From Faecalibacterium prausnitzii (GTDB lineage: Bacteria; Bacillota; Clostridia; Oscillospirales; Ruminococcaceae): 64,000 nucleotides of DNA. The translations under genes and the position numbers were made by a program. Each line of letters starts with the position of its first letter. Within the stretch, counting starts at the first letter, position 1. Of this stretch, positions 16,218 to 25,535 are shown in pieces. The stretch is taken from contig NZ_CP065377.1 of NCBI RefSeq assembly GCF_019967995.1, positions 2,108,001 to 2,172,000 on the forward strand. Reading direction: 5' to 3'. The notes under the pieces are model-generated. The model saw only the letters and a list, made by a program, of their open reading frames with translations. It searched no databases and was not told where the DNA came from.

Positions 16218-17693
16218 TTACTGCCCGGCCGCCTGGCCGTCGGTCGTGGTGGCACCCGCCACGTCGGTGTCGCCGCTGAGGATGGCATCATCCGACTCTT
16301 TGTCGAGCTGGCCCACGAACTGGACGTTGGCGCTGGTGGAAGCCGTGCCGTGGGGCCAGTCGTTGGTCACAAGGTTGAGCTCCTCGGCGCTGACGGGGCC
16401 GGTATAATTGCGGAAGTAGGTGTTGAGCAGCTCTGCGATGGAACCGGCATCCGGCACCACGCAGGAGTAGCCGTCAAAGCTGTCGGTCTTGCCGACATTG
16501 GGTACGCCCATGAACACCGGCGTCTGGGCCAGCATGATGTTGGCGCTGTCGATCCGGGTAAAGGAGACCAGCATCTTGGCGATAGTGGTCAGGTCCATGT
16601 CGGTGTGGATATAATTGTTGAAGATCAGGGGCAGCTGGTTGATGACGTCGGTCACGCCCATGCTGCGCACCCGCTTGAACAGGCCGGCATAGAAATAGCG
16701 CTGCATGTTCAGGCGGTCGATATCGGAGTTGGAGTAGCCCTTGCCGTGGCGGCAGCGGACGAAGAACTCGGCCGATGCGCCGTCCAGATTGCGGTAGCCC
16801 TGCTTCAGGGCACTGCCTGCAAAGGACATGTCGTGGGGGATATAGACCTCGATGCCGCCGAAGTTATCCACCATTTCCACCAGCGCCTGCATGTCGATGG
16901 TGACATAGTAGTCGATGGGGAGCTTGTACTGGTCGTAGATGACCTCTGCCAGAGCCGCCACATTGCCGCCGTTGGAGAGAGCCACCGAGTTGATCTGGTA
17001 GTTCGAGGCGGAATAGGTCTTGCCGTTGGAGAGGGTGATCTTCCGGCTTTTGGTCGCCACCAGACTGTTGCGGGGGATCTGCAGCATCCGGAGTGCACCG
17101 CCCTTGATGTCGAACTGGCAGTACAGGATCATATCCGTCATGCCGTCGTTGGTGCCATCGGAAGAATATCCGCGGCCGTCCTCGTAGTCGATGCCGCAGA
17201 CGAGGATGTTGACCACGTCGCCCTTGTACTCCTCCAGCGTCTGGATCTCCTCCACCAGCGAAGCAGCGTTCTCCTCCGGCTTCAGGTTCTCCTCCACCCG
17301 GTTTATCATGCCGGCCGCATAGACCACGACGCCCGAAATGACGGCCAGCACCGCCAGCGTCACGGCCAGCGGGAGCCACATGGGGGCTCTTTTTTTCTTC
17401 TTTCTGGGCTTGGCGCTGCGGCGGCGGGGCGGCTCACTGGGGGCCGCATGGGCACCGCCCCGGCGGGGCGGCGGGGTTCTGCCGCCGTTTCCACCGGTGC
17501 CTGCTGCCGGGGCCGGATGCGCCGGGGCAGCCGGACGGGGCCTCTGCTCCGGATGCGGCACAGACGGCTCTTCGAAGAAATCCGGCTGGCCCTGCAGCGG
17601 AGCCGGGCGGGAGGCAGGAGCCTCCGTCGGCCGCTGTTCCGTCGGGCGGTTCAGCGAGCGTTGGGTGTTGATGCGGCGCGGAGCTTGACTCAT
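16218..17693 (-). CDS. LytR-CpsA-Psr (LCP) family cell-wall glycopolymer transferase
   Basis: A 491-residue protein. Residues 1-120 are a long cytoplasmic Pro/Arg-rich tail ending in KPRKKKKR; a membrane helix covers about residues 123-147. The extracellular LCP domain follows, with NILVCGIDYEDGRGY, GMTDMILYCQFD, LQIPRNSLV and RCRHGKGYSNSDIDRLNMQR, the Asp/Arg residues that bind the lipid pyrophosphate. It transfers undecaprenyl-linked polymers to peptidoglycan. The unusually long proline-rich tail could be a regulatory or phosphorylation segment. A promoter lies directly upstream, although the order nadD-yqeK-LCP-rsfS suggests cotranscription too. Confidence 0.93.
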   Translation of the reverse strand: MSQAPRRINTQRSLNRPTEQRPTEAPASRPAPLQGQPDFFEEPSVPHPEQRPRPAAPAHPAPAAGTGGNGGRTPPPRRGGAHAAPSEPPRRRSAKPRKKKKRAPMWLPLAVTLAVLAVISGVVVYAAGMINRVEENLKPEENAASLVEEIQTLEEYKGDVVNILVCGIDYEDGRGYSSDGTNDGMTDMILYCQFDIKGGALRMLQIPRNSLVATKSRKITLSNGKTYSASNYQINSVALSNGGNVAALAEVIYDQYKLPIDYYVTIDMQALVEMVDNFGGIEVYIPHDMSFAGSALKQGYRNLDGASAEFFVRCRHGKGYSNSDIDRLNMQRYFYAGLFKRVRSMGVTDVINQLPLIFNNYIHTDMDLTTIAKMLVSFTRIDSANIMLAQTPVFMGVPNVGKTDSFDGYSCVVPDAGSIAELLNTYFRNYTGPVSAEELNLVTNDWPHGTASTSANVQFVGQLDKESDDAILSGDTDVAGATTTDGQAAGQ

Positions 17694-17750
17694 TCCTAGA
17701 TTTCCTCCAGCTTTTTCATTCGGGGTCGGTTCACATTCATGATACCTTTT

Positions 17751-17779
17751 AGTATAGCATCCTTCCCCACAATCTGCAA
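17751..17779 (-). promoter_or_regulatory. Promoter of the LCP-rsfS-leuS unit
   Basis: TTGCAG, 17 nt, TATACT on the minus strand, between yqeK and the LCP gene, about 58 nt before the LCP start. Confidence 0.65.
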
Positions 17780-17796
17780 TCGGTTTTCATTTCCGG

Positions 17797-18396
17797 TCAG
17801 TCGGACGAACCGCAAGCCGTTCTGGCGCGGGCCTCCACCTGCGCCTGAATGTCCTCGTACGCGGCCTTGGACATGGGGTCGAGCGGCTTGCCCTGAGACA
17901 GCACGAAGTCGTTCGTCTGCTTGAGGGCCACCAGCATGGCCGCATCCAGATCGTTCCGTTCCAGCCTGCGCAGCTTGTCCACGCCCGACCAGTCCCGCTC
18001 GGCGCTGGTCATATCGGCCAGATAGAGGATCTTATCCAGCCTGCTCATGCCCGGCTTGCCCGCCGTGTGGCAGGCAATGGCCGAGAGGACGGCCTCATCC
18101 TCCACGCCCCACTCGGTGCGGGCCAGAATGGCGGCACAGATACCGTGCCACACCGGGGTCGGGCGCGCTTCGCCGCCCTCAGCGTATTTGGGGTACGCCC
18201 GCATGATGGCCCGCATCTCGTCCTTGGAGATCTCCTTGGCCGCGTCGTGCAGCAGCGCCGCCAGCGCGGCCTGCTCTTCGTCGGCCCCATAGCGCTTCGC
18301 CAGCTTGACGGCCATTTTCTTCACGTTCAGAGTGTGCTCATAGCGCTGATCGCTCAGGCGGCTGCGCACAAGCTCTTTTGCCTGTTTCAGAGTCAT
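17797..18396 (-). CDS. yqeK: YqeK HD-domain bis(5'-nucleosyl)-tetraphosphatase (symmetrical)
   Basis: A 199-residue HD hydrolase: YEHTLNVKKMAVKLA supplies the first His, LLHDAAKEISKDE the HD pair, and TPVWHGICAA and CHTAGKPGMSRLDKILYLAD the later metal ligands. YqeK-type enzymes split Ap4A into two ADP. The ATG at 18396 begins MTLKQAKELV and has an AGGAG site; it overlaps the nadD end by 59 nt. The longer frame to 18681 is an out-of-frame reading of nadD. The fused position after nadD is typical. Confidence 0.95.
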   Translation of the reverse strand: MTLKQAKELVRSRLSDQRYEHTLNVKKMAVKLAKRYGADEEQAALAALLHDAAKEISKDEMRAIMRAYPKYAEGGEARPTPVWHGICAAILARTEWGVEDEAVLSAIACHTAGKPGMSRLDKILYLADMTSAERDWSGVDKLRRLERNDLDAAMLVALKQTNDFVLSQGKPLDPMSKAAYEDIQAQVEARARTACGSSD

Positions 18397-19036
18397 TCCG
18401 ATCTTCGTCTCCTTTTGTTTCCCGGTACAGCCCCTCGCGCTGGATGACACGGCGCACCAGGGGCGGGAGTTCGTTTTCACAGCGTTCCCCGGCGGCAAGG
18501 CGGGCGCGCAGGGCGCTGCTCGCCATGGGGAGCGCTTCCACCGGCGCGAACAGGATGCGGGCCCCGGTGGCGTCCAGCTGCTTTGCCTTTTCGTGGAGGA
18601 GCGGGTCGTCGCCGACATTCCGGCTCGTGACCACGAGGCGGGCCAGTCTGAGGATGTCCTGCCAGCGATACCAGCCGTCAAAGCTCAGCAGCATATCGCT
18701 GCCGATGGCGAGATAAAGCTCTGCGCCGGGGGATCCTGCCGCCAGCATCTCCAGCGTGAGGACGGTGTAGTTCCGTCTCCCCTGCGCAGCCTGCTGCACC
18801 TCCCAGCCGCTCACGGTCAGAGCCGGGAAGCCGCCTTCCTCCGCCAGCGCGGAAAAACAGCCGCACATCTCCAGCCGCAGCGCACCGGAAGCGCTCGTTC
18901 CCCGCTTGAACGGAGACGAGCCGGCGGGCATGACCACGATCCGGTCCGGCCGGACCCGCGCCGCCGCCGCCCGCAGATTGTTCAGGTGGCCGTTGTGGGG
19001 CGGGTCGAAGCTGCCGCCGTACAGCAGGACTTTCAT
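18338..19036 (-). CDS. nadD: Nicotinate-nucleotide adenylyltransferase
   Basis: A 232-residue NadD that adenylates nicotinic acid mononucleotide. Motifs: YGGSFDPPHNGHL with the HxGH signature, and MASSALRARLAAG near the C-terminus (the SxxxR ATP-binding motif). Its start overlaps the yhbY stop (ATGA). The C-terminal 20 or so residues (KGDEDRNDSETGKRACAQ) overlap yqeK and look unconstrained, so the shared 59 nt probably encodes the real start of yqeK rather than a NadD feature. Confidence 0.96.
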   Translation of the reverse strand: MKVLLYGGSFDPPHNGHLNNLRAAAARVRPDRIVVMPAGSSPFKRGTSASGALRLEMCGCFSALAEEGGFPALTVSGWEVQQAAQGRRNYTVLTLEMLAAGSPGAELYLAIGSDMLLSFDGWYRWQDILRLARLVVTSRNVGDDPLLHEKAKQLDATGARILFAPVEALPMASSALRARLAAGERCENELPPLVRRVIQREGLYRETKGDEDRNDSETGKRACAQPPERSAL

Positions 19037-19329
19037 TTCAGCAGGTCAGCGTAGGCGCTGTCCTTCTTCTTTTGCAGATAGAGCACGAACTTGGAGCCGA
19101 TGACCTGCACGCAGTCTGCGCCGGTGGCCTCGGCCAGCTTGACGGAAGCCTCGCGGGCATTGTACATGCTGCTTTCCAGCACCTTCAGCTTAATGAGTTC
19201 GCGGGCGTCGAGGCAGTCCTTCACGCCCTGGATCATGGTCTCGTCGATCTCGCCCTTGCCCACAATGAAAACGGGGTCCATGGTGTTTGCCTTGCCGCGC
19301 AGGATCGCGCGCTGTTTGCTCGTCAGCAT
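19033..19329 (-). CDS. yhbY: YhbY family RNA-binding (CRM domain) protein
   Basis: A 98-residue single CRM domain: LTSKQRAILRGKANTMDPVF, IVGKGEID (the GxxG-like loop) and IKLKVLESS, then VIGSKFVLYLQKKKD. It associates with pre-50S particles. A GGAG site precedes the ATG. The stop overlaps the nadD start by 4 nt, the conserved Firmicutes pairing. Confidence 0.95.
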   Translation of the reverse strand: MLTSKQRAILRGKANTMDPVFIVGKGEIDETMIQGVKDCLDARELIKLKVLESSMYNAREASVKLAEATGADCVQVIGSKFVLYLQKKKDSAYADLLK

Positions 19330-19388
19330 AGTTAGTTTCTCCTTCGATCTTGATGTTGATACGGTCTTCTCCGTACAGAATCATTGGT

Positions 19389-20027
19389 TCATCGTTCTGC
19401 CAGAAATCCCGGCAGTTTCTGTTCCATCTCGGCCAGCGCGTTGCCGCGGTGGCTGATGGCGTCCTTTTCGTCGGGGGTCAGCTGCGCATAGCTGCGGCCC
19501 TCGGTGTTGGGGCGTCTGCCCGTTTTGCCCACGCCGCAGTCGGTGGGGATGAACAGCGGGTCGTAGCCGAAGCCGTAGTCCCCTGCCAGCCGCGCAAATG
19601 CCACGCTGCCGGGGCACTCGCCCACGCAGGTCAGGTGCCGGCCATCGGGCAGGATGAAGCAGACCGCCGCCACGAACTTTGCGCCGCGCTGCCCCGCCGG
19701 GATGTCCTTCATCGCTTCCAGCAGTTTATCGTTGTTGGCCTCGTCGTCGCCGTGGCGGCCGCAGTAGCGGGCGCTGTAGACGCCGGGGGCACCGTTCAGT
19801 GCATCCACGCACAGGCCGGAGTCATCGGCGATGGTGGGCAGGCCGCTGGCCTTGCAGATGGTCTCGGCCTTGATGAGGGCATTTTCTGCAAAGGTGGTGC
19901 CGGTCTCGTCCGGCTCGATGGTGATGCCCAGCTCTTTCTGGCTGACCACTTCGTGGCCCTGGGCTTCGAGGATGCGCCGCAGTTCGCGGAGCTTTCCGGC
20001 GTTGCCGGTCGCTGCACAAATTTTCAT
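19389..20027 (-). CDS. rdgB: RdgB/HAM1 non-canonical purine NTP pyrophosphatase
   Basis: A 212-residue ITPase-fold enzyme that removes dITP and XTP from the nucleotide pool. Diagnostic segments: ATGNAGKLRELRRIL, ETGTTFAENALIKA, IADDSGLCVDALNGAPGVYS and YGFGYDPLFIP, ending with SHRGNAL. The DDSG aspartates bind Mg. It starts 12 nt after the ftsY stop with a GGAGG site, so it belongs to the smc-ftsY-rdgB-yhbY-nadD run. Confidence 0.96.
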   Translation of the reverse strand: MKICAATGNAGKLRELRRILEAQGHEVVSQKELGITIEPDETGTTFAENALIKAETICKASGLPTIADDSGLCVDALNGAPGVYSARYCGRHGDDEANNDKLLEAMKDIPAGQRGAKFVAAVCFILPDGRHLTCVGECPGSVAFARLAGDYGFGYDPLFIPTDCGVGKTGRRPNTEGRSYAQLTPDEKDAISHRGNALAEMEQKLPGFLAER

Positions 20028-20039
20028 GAGTGTACCTCC

Positions 20040-20981
20040 TCAGTGCTTCCAGCCGGTGCGGGGGATGAGCTCCTCCACAAAGCCTTCCGGGGTGAAGGGA
20101 ATGAGGTCGTCGATGCCCTCGCCCACGCCGATGAACCGCACCGGCAGGCCGAGCCGCTGCTTGACCGCCACGACGCAGCCGCCCTTGGCGGTGCCGTCGA
20201 GCTTGGTCAGGATGATGCCGGTGGCGCTGGCCGCCTTGCAGAACTCTTTGGCCTGGCTGATGGCGTTCTGGCCCGTGATGGCATCCAGCACCAGCAGGGT
20301 CTCCAGGCTGGCATCTGGGGCCGCTTTTTTGACGCTGCGGCTGATCTTGGCCAGCTCGCCCATCAGGTTCGCCTTGTTGTGCAGGCGCCCGGCGGTGTCG
20401 GCAATGACCATGTCATAGCCGCGGGCGGTGGCAGACTTCACCGTGTCAAAAATGACGGCGGCGGGGTCGGCTCCCTCACCGGCCTTGACCAGCGGGACCC
20501 CGGCGCGGTCGGCCCAGATCTCCAGCTGCTCGCTGGCGGCGGCACGGAAGGTGTCGCCTGCGGCCAGCATGACCCTGCGGCCCTGACGGGTGTAATAGTC
20601 GGCCAGCTTTGCGATGCTCGTGGTCTTGCCCACGCCGTTGACGCCGATGACCAGGATGACGGCGGGGTGGCCGTCCAGCTGCATCTCTGCTTCAGGGCGC
20701 ATCTCGTCCGCGATGAGCTCGCGCAGCTCGTCCGCCGCCTGCTCACCGGTCTTCAGGCCCTTTTCGTTCACGCGGTCGCGGAGCTTGTCCACCAGTTTGA
20801 TGGCCACTTCGCCGCCGACATCGGCCAGGATGAGCTGTTCTTCCAGCTCATCGTAAAGGTCATCGTCGATCTTGCTGCCGGTGAGTGTGTTCAGGATATT
20901 GCCCCAAAAGCCCGTGCGGGTCTTTTCGAGGCCGTCTTTCATCTTGTCTTTTTCTTTTTTACCAAATCCAAAAAGTCCCAT
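20040..20981 (-). CDS. ftsY: Signal recognition particle receptor FtsY
   Basis: A 313-residue SRP-family GTPase: N-domain helices from [21 protein letters not shown]-loop [27 protein letters not shown]3 DTAGRL, and G4 [11 protein letters not shown], ending with [13 protein letters not shown]. The acidic A-domain found in E. coli is missing, as usual for Gram-positives; the short amphipathic start is the membrane contact. The ATG at 20981 has AGGAG 10 nt upstream; the frame continues into repeat R7, which must not be read as coding. Confidence 0.97.
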   Translation of the reverse strand: MGLFGFGKKEKDKMKDGLEKTRTGFWGNILNTLTGSKIDDDLYDELEEQLILADVGGEVAIKLVDKLRDRVNEKGLKTGEQAADELRELIADEMRPEAEMQLDGHPAVILVIGVNGVGKTTSIAKLADYYTRQGRRVMLAAGDTFRAAASEQLEIWADRAGVPLVKAGEGADPAAVIFDTVKSATARGYDMVIADTAGRLHNKANLMGELAKISRSVKKAAPDASLETLLVLDAITGQNAISQAKEFCKAASATGIILTKLDGTAKGGCVVAVKQRLGLPVRFIGVGEGIDDLIPFTPEGFVEELIPRTGWKH

Positions 20982-21044
20982 ATCGGCTTTTCTCCTACGT
21001 TTTACTCCGTGCGGCCTCTTCCAAGGGCAGGGGTTCCTTCGTAC

Positions 21045-21172
21045 AACCTCTCCGTCACCTTCGGTGACACCTCTCCTGGTAGGAGAGGCCTTGGCATTCC
21101 GCAGACTTCGCCTCTTCGCCAGTGGCTCCCCTATCAGGGGAGCTGGCATCGCGAAGCGATGACTGAGAGGTT
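21045..21172. repeat. Hairpin repeat element R7
   Basis: Ends AACCTCTCCGTC and GACTGAGAGGTT. Hairpins GTCACC-TTC-GGTGAC, CTCTCCTGGTAGGAGAG, GCTCCCCTATCAGGGGAGC and CATCGC-GAA-GCGATG are all intact, so it is one of the most complete copies. Lies between smc and ftsY. Confidence 0.87.
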
Positions 21173-21209
21173 TTTCCCTTTTACTGAGAGTTCCCTCTTT
21201 TTATTATAC

Positions 21210-24200
21210 CTACGAAACCAGTGTCGCGTCAACCTGTTCGAGGTCAAGTTTGAGCAGCTTTGACACGCCATCCTCCTGCATGGTGACACCGTAGAGGACA
21301 TTTGCGGCCTCCATGGTGCCCCGGCGGTGGGTGATGACGATGAACTGCGTCCGGTCGCTCACGCGGCGGAGGTACTGTGCAAAGCGGCTGACGTTGGCGT
21401 CGTCCAGCGCGGCTTCGATCTCATCGAGGATGCAGAAGGGCGCGGGGTTGACGGCCAGGATCGCAAAATAGATGCTGATGGCCACCAGTGCCTGCTCGCC
21501 GCCCGAAAGGGCTTCCAGATTCTTGATGACCTTGCCCGGCGGTGCGACCCGGATGCCAATGCCGCAGCCCAGCACGTCCGATTCATCTTCCAGCACCAGG
21601 CTGGCTTCGCCGCCGCCGAACAGCTCGGCAAAGATGCGGCCAAAGTTTTCGTTGATGGCGCGGAAGCTGTCGGTGAAGATCTCCCGCATCTGGCTCGACA
21701 GCTGCGAGATCATCCGGCTCAGCTCGTTCCGGCTGCCCTCCACATCCGCCACCTGCACCCGCAGGGTGTCGTACCGGGCCTTGACTTCCCGGTATTCCTC
21801 AATGGCGCGGACGTTCACGCTGCCCAGCGCACGGATCTTGTTCCGCACCTCGGCCGCCTGCGCCCGCAGGGCAGTCAGGCTGTCGAAGTCCACACAGAGC
21901 GCTTCGGCCTGCGAGACGGTCAGCTGGTATTCATCCCAGAGCTTGGCGGCGGTGGCATCGTACTCGCTCTCCGCTGCCGCTTTCCGCTCGGCCAGACGGG
22001 CCATCTCCCGGCTCATCTCCTCCCGCTCATCGGCGGCGGTGCGAGCCCTGGCCAGCGCTTCGGTCTCAGCCTTCTGGCGGGTCAGGCGCTCCTCGGTGGC
22101 CCGGCGGATCTCTGCTTCCTTCGCAGCGATCTGCTCTGCGCTCTCGCTCTTGGCCTTCCGGATGGCTTCGATCTCCGCCCGGCAGACCGCGCTGCGATCG
22201 GCCAGCGCAGTCAGGCTCTCTTCCAGCGATGCTTTGCGGGCAGCGGCGTCTCTGGTGCGCTGTTCCAGCGCGGCGATCTGCGCCTGCGCCAGCTCGGCGT
22301 CCTTCTGGCGGGTGATCTGCTCCAGCCGCTTGGCGCTGAGCTGGTCGGCCAGCTCCCGCTGGCGGGTCAGGAAGGCATCGTCGCCCTTGGCGATGCGCTG
22401 GAGTTCCGCCGACTTTTCCGCAAGGGCCGCAGCGCACTCCGCCTCCTGCCCCTCGGCCTCGGCCGCTCTGGTGCGGCTTTCGGTCCGCTGGGCGTTGAGG
22501 GTGTCGATCTCCTTCCGGCGGGCAGCGAGGGCCGTTTCGGCCTGCTCCACGGCGGCTTCCAGCCGCTTCTGCTCTGCTTCGGCCCGGACCCGGTCGTTCG
22601 CAGCCGTGATCTGTTCGCTGTTCGCGGCGGTCAGCTCGGCGGAAACGGCATCCATCTGCGCCTTGCACTGGTCGGTCTTCTCCTGCGCGGCAAGGCAGTC
22701 CTTTTGCAGCTTTGCAGCCTTCACCCGCAGCTCTTCCAGCTCCTGTTTGCGGGTGAACAGACCCGCACTGCGCTGGACGCTGCCGCCCGTGAAGCTGCCG
22801 CCCGCGTTGACGACCTGACCGTCCAGCGTGACGACCTTATTGTGGTAGCCGAGGTCCCGCGCCACGCGGGAAGCCTCGTTGATGTCGTCCACCACCACGA
22901 TCCGGCCCAGCAGATTGGAAACGATATTGGCATACCGTGCATCGGCCTGCACCAGGCTGGAAGCCAGCCGGGCCGAACCGGTCAGCCGCCCCCGGAACAC
23001 GCCGGGCTGGACGGTATCCAGCGGCAGGAAGGTGGCGCGGCCCGCGTTCTCGCTGCGCAGCAGGGCGATGCCCGCCTTGGCAGCGGCTTCGTTCTCCACC
23101 ACGATGTTCTGCAAGGCACCGCCCAGTGCGGTCTCGATGGCGACTTCCCGGCCCGGTTCCACGCGCAGGATGGAGGACACCGGCCCGATGATGCCCCGCA
23201 GCCGCCGGGCCGATGCGGCCCGCATAACGGTCTTGACGGAGTTCTGGTAGCCGTCCATGTTCTTTTCCAGCTCCCGCAGCACCGAGAGCCGCTGGCGGGC
23301 CGCATCCAGTGCACGGCTGAGCTTCTGCTCGTCGTCGTCGGCGGCATCCAGCGCGGCGCGGCGGGCCTTGTGCTTCAGTTCCAGGCCCGCGCGGACATTG
23401 GCCAGCTGTGTTTCGTTCTCCGCCAGCATCGCGCGGTACTTCACGGTATCCGCAAGGTCCTGCTTGGCGTCGTCCCGCTGGGCCGTCAGCGCCCCGGCGG
23501 CTTCTTCCAGCGCAGGCAGGCGGCTCTTCGCCGTTTCAGCAGCGGCCTCGGCGGCGGCTCTGGCCACCTGTGCTTCGGTGCGCCGGGCCGTCAGCGCCGT
23601 GATCTCCGTCCGCAGGCTGTCCTTCCGTGCCCCGCTGCGGTCGTTGTCGTGGGTCAGGCGGTCCAGTGCTTCGTTCAGTGCCGCCAGTTCTGCGGCCAGC
23701 TGCTGCCCGGCGGCTTCCATGGAGGCGGCCACTGCGCGGTGGCGCTCCAATGCGGCGGCTGCTTCGGTGCTGTCCTGCTGACCGGCGGCAAGCTCGGCCC
23801 GCAGTTCTTCGGCGCTCTCCTCGTTGCGGGCGATGTCATTTTCCAGCACGGCGATCCGGCTCTCGCTGCCGCTGATCTGCTCGGTGATGCTGCGGATATC
23901 CCCATTCAGGCGCTCGACCGCAATGGTCAGCTGTTGTGCCTGCATCCGGATCTCCTCAGCCTCGCTCTCAGCGGCTTTGACCTGCCGATCGAAGCGTTCA
24001 TAGTCGGCCTGGGCCGTCTCGTGATCCCGCACCTGGCGGCGGACGGCCTCTCTGGCGCGGTGGACGCCGTCGGTCCAGAGCGTGACTTCCAGCGTCTTGC
24101 GCTGCGCGCTCAGGGCAAGAAAGGTCTCGGCCCTGGCGCTCTCTTTTTCCAGCGGTCCGACGCGGGCTTCCAGCTCGCCCAGGATGTCCCGCAGGCGCTC

Positions 24201-24767
24201 CAGATTTTCTGCGGCTGCCGCCAGACGGCGTTCGGCCTCGTTTTTGCGGTAGCGGTACTTGGCGATGCCGCAGGCTTCCTCAAAGATCTCCCGGCGCTCG
24301 GTGCTCTTGGCAGCCACGATCTCGGCGATGCGGCCCTGCCCGATGACCGAATAGCCGTCCCGCCCAATGCCGGTGTCCAGCAGCAGCTCATAGACATCCT
24401 TCAACCGGCAGACCTGGCCGTTGATGCTGTACTCGCTCTCGCCGGAGCGGTAATACCTGCGGCCGATGACAGCTTCGTCGGCGTCCAGATCCAGCGTGTG
24501 GGCGCTGTTGTCCAGCGTCAGGCGCACCTGAGCAAAGCCCATGGCCCCCCGGCGGCGGGTGCCGCCGAAGATGACATCCTCCATCTTGCCCGCCGCGCGC
24601 AGCTGGCGGGCGCTGGTCTCACCCAGCACCCACCGCACCGCGTCCGACAGATTCGACTTGCCGGAGCCGTTTGGCCCGACGACGCCGGTGACGCCCTCGC
24701 CAAAGGTGATCTTGACTTTATCGGGAAAGCTCTTGAAGCCCTGGATCTCCAGTTCCTTAAATACCAT
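21210..24767 (-). CDS. smc: Chromosome partition protein Smc
   Basis: A 1185-residue SMC ATPase that compacts and segregates the chromosome with ScpA/ScpB. N-terminal Walker A VVGPNGSGKSNLSDAVRW; two long coiled-coil arms rich in Glu/Ala/Arg; a hinge at about residues 510-660 with GGSFTGGSVQ near its end; C-terminal signature LSGGEQALVAISIYFAIL and Walker B PFCILDEIEAALDDANV. Length is normal. It starts 4 nt after the rnc stop and is followed by ftsY past a repeat, the classic rnc-smc-ftsY cluster. Confidence 0.98.
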   Translation of the reverse strand: MVFKELEIQGFKSFPDKVKITFGEGVTGVVGPNGSGKSNLSDAVRWVLGETSARQLRAAGKMEDVIFGGTRRRGAMGFAQVRLTLDNSAHTLDLDADEAVIGRRYYRSGESEYSINGQVCRLKDVYELLLDTGIGRDGYSVIGQGRIAEIVAAKSTERREIFEEACGIAKYRYRKNEAERRLAAAAENLERLRDILGELEARVGPLEKESARAETFLALSAQRKTLEVTLWTDGVHRAREAVRRQVRDHETAQADYERFDRQVKAAESEAEEIRMQAQQLTIAVERLNGDIRSITEQISGSESRIAVLENDIARNEESAEELRAELAAGQQDSTEAAAALERHRAVAASMEAAGQQLAAELAALNEALDRLTHDNDRSGARKDSLRTEITALTARRTEAQVARAAAEAAAETAKSRLPALEEAAGALTAQRDDAKQDLADTVKYRAMLAENETQLANVRAGLELKHKARRAALDAADDDEQKLSRALDAARQRLSVLRELEKNMDGYQNSVKTVMRAASARRLRGIIGPVSSILRVEPGREVAIETALGGALQNIVVENEAAAKAGIALLRSENAGRATFLPLDTVQPGVFRGRLTGSARLASSLVQADARYANIVSNLLGRIVVVDDINEASRVARDLGYHNKVVTLDGQVVNAGGSFTGGSVQRSAGLFTRKQELEELRVKAAKLQKDCLAAQEKTDQCKAQMDAVSAELTAANSEQITAANDRVRAEAEQKRLEAAVEQAETALAARRKEIDTLNAQRTESRTRAAEAEGQEAECAAALAEKSAELQRIAKGDDAFLTRQRELADQLSAKRLEQITRQKDAELAQAQIAALEQRTRDAAARKASLEESLTALADRSAVCRAEIEAIRKAKSESAEQIAAKEAEIRRATEERLTRQKAETEALARARTAADEREEMSREMARLAERKAAAESEYDATAAKLWDEYQLTVSQAEALCVDFDSLTALRAQAAEVRNKIRALGSVNVRAIEEYREVKARYDTLRVQVADVEGSRNELSRMISQLSSQMREIFTDSFRAINENFGRIFAELFGGGEASLVLEDESDVLGCGIGIRVAPPGKVIKNLEALSGGEQALVAISIYFAILAVNPAPFCILDEIEAALDDANVSRFAQYLRRVSDRTQFIVITHRRGTMEAANVLYGVTMQEDGVSKLLKLDLEQVDATLVS

Positions 24768-24771
24768 CCGC

Positions 24772-25446
24772 TTACTTTTCCTTTATGACTCCCAGCAGCT
24801 TGAGCGCCTCACGGGCGGCATGCTGCTCTGCCACTTTTTTGCTGCGGCCCTCGCCGCGGGCCACCTTGTCGGAGTTGAAGCGCACGGCCACCACGAAATG
24901 TTTGTCGTGGTCGGGGCCGGACTCCTGCTCGACCACGTAGCTGAGCTTTTCCTCCGGGTTCTGCTGGACGATCTCCTGCAAACGGGTCTTGTAGTCGGCC
25001 TCGGCATGTTTGCCCTCGGTGATGAAGGGCAGGATGAAATTGCGGGCCACCTCCATGCCGCCGTCCAGATACAGCGCCGCGATGACGGCTTCGAACGCAT
25101 CGGACACGACGCTGGGGCGGGTGCGGCCGCCGCAGCGCTCCTCGCCGCGGCCCAGGCGCAGATAGTCGCCCAGGTTGATCTCCTGTGCGAACTGGAACAG
25201 CGCCCCCTCGCTGACGAGGCTGGAGCGGATGCGGGTCAGATCGCCCTCCGGGCGGTCGGCGTAGGCGTGGAACAGGTAATCAGCCGACACGATCTGCAGC
25301 ACACTGTCGCCCAGAAATTCCAGTCGCTCATTGTGCTGCACCGGGGCACGGCTCTCGTTGGCGTAGCTGGTGTGGGTGAGCGCCGTTTCCAGCAGCCTGG
25401 GGTTCTTGAATTTGTAGCCAATGATCGTTTCGAGTGGATGACTCAT
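24772..25446 (-). CDS. rnc: Ribonuclease III
   Basis: A 224-residue dsRNA endonuclease for rRNA and mRNA processing. Catalytic domain: NERLEFLGDSVLQIV (signature), EERCGGRTRPSVVSDAFEAV and IAALYLDGG with the metal-binding acidic residues. A C-terminal double-stranded RNA-binding domain spans about residues 155-220 (GPDHDKHFVVAVRFNSD, GRSKKVAEQHAAREAL). A GGGAG site precedes the ATG. It lies downstream of plsX without an acpP gene between them. Confidence 0.97.
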   Translation of the reverse strand: MSHPLETIIGYKFKNPRLLETALTHTSYANESRAPVQHNERLEFLGDSVLQIVSADYLFHAYADRPEGDLTRIRSSLVSEGALFQFAQEINLGDYLRLGRGEERCGGRTRPSVVSDAFEAVIAALYLDGGMEVARNFILPFITEGKHAEADYKTRLQEIVQQNPEEKLSYVVEQESGPDHDKHFVVAVRFNSDKVARGEGRSKKVAEQHAAREALKLLGVIKEK

Positions 25447-25535
25447 AGATGCTCTATCTCCCTTATGTCATTGCGGCCGGATGCGGTCTTCCGCAGGTCA
25501 GACGCAATGCCGTTCTATAATCCTCAAAACCGTTT

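Noticed and set aside
17797..18681. A 294-residue version of YqeK starting at 18681
   Set aside because: The extra N-terminal residues are nadD read in another frame; family similarity starts at MTLKQAKELV (18396), which has a ribosome site.
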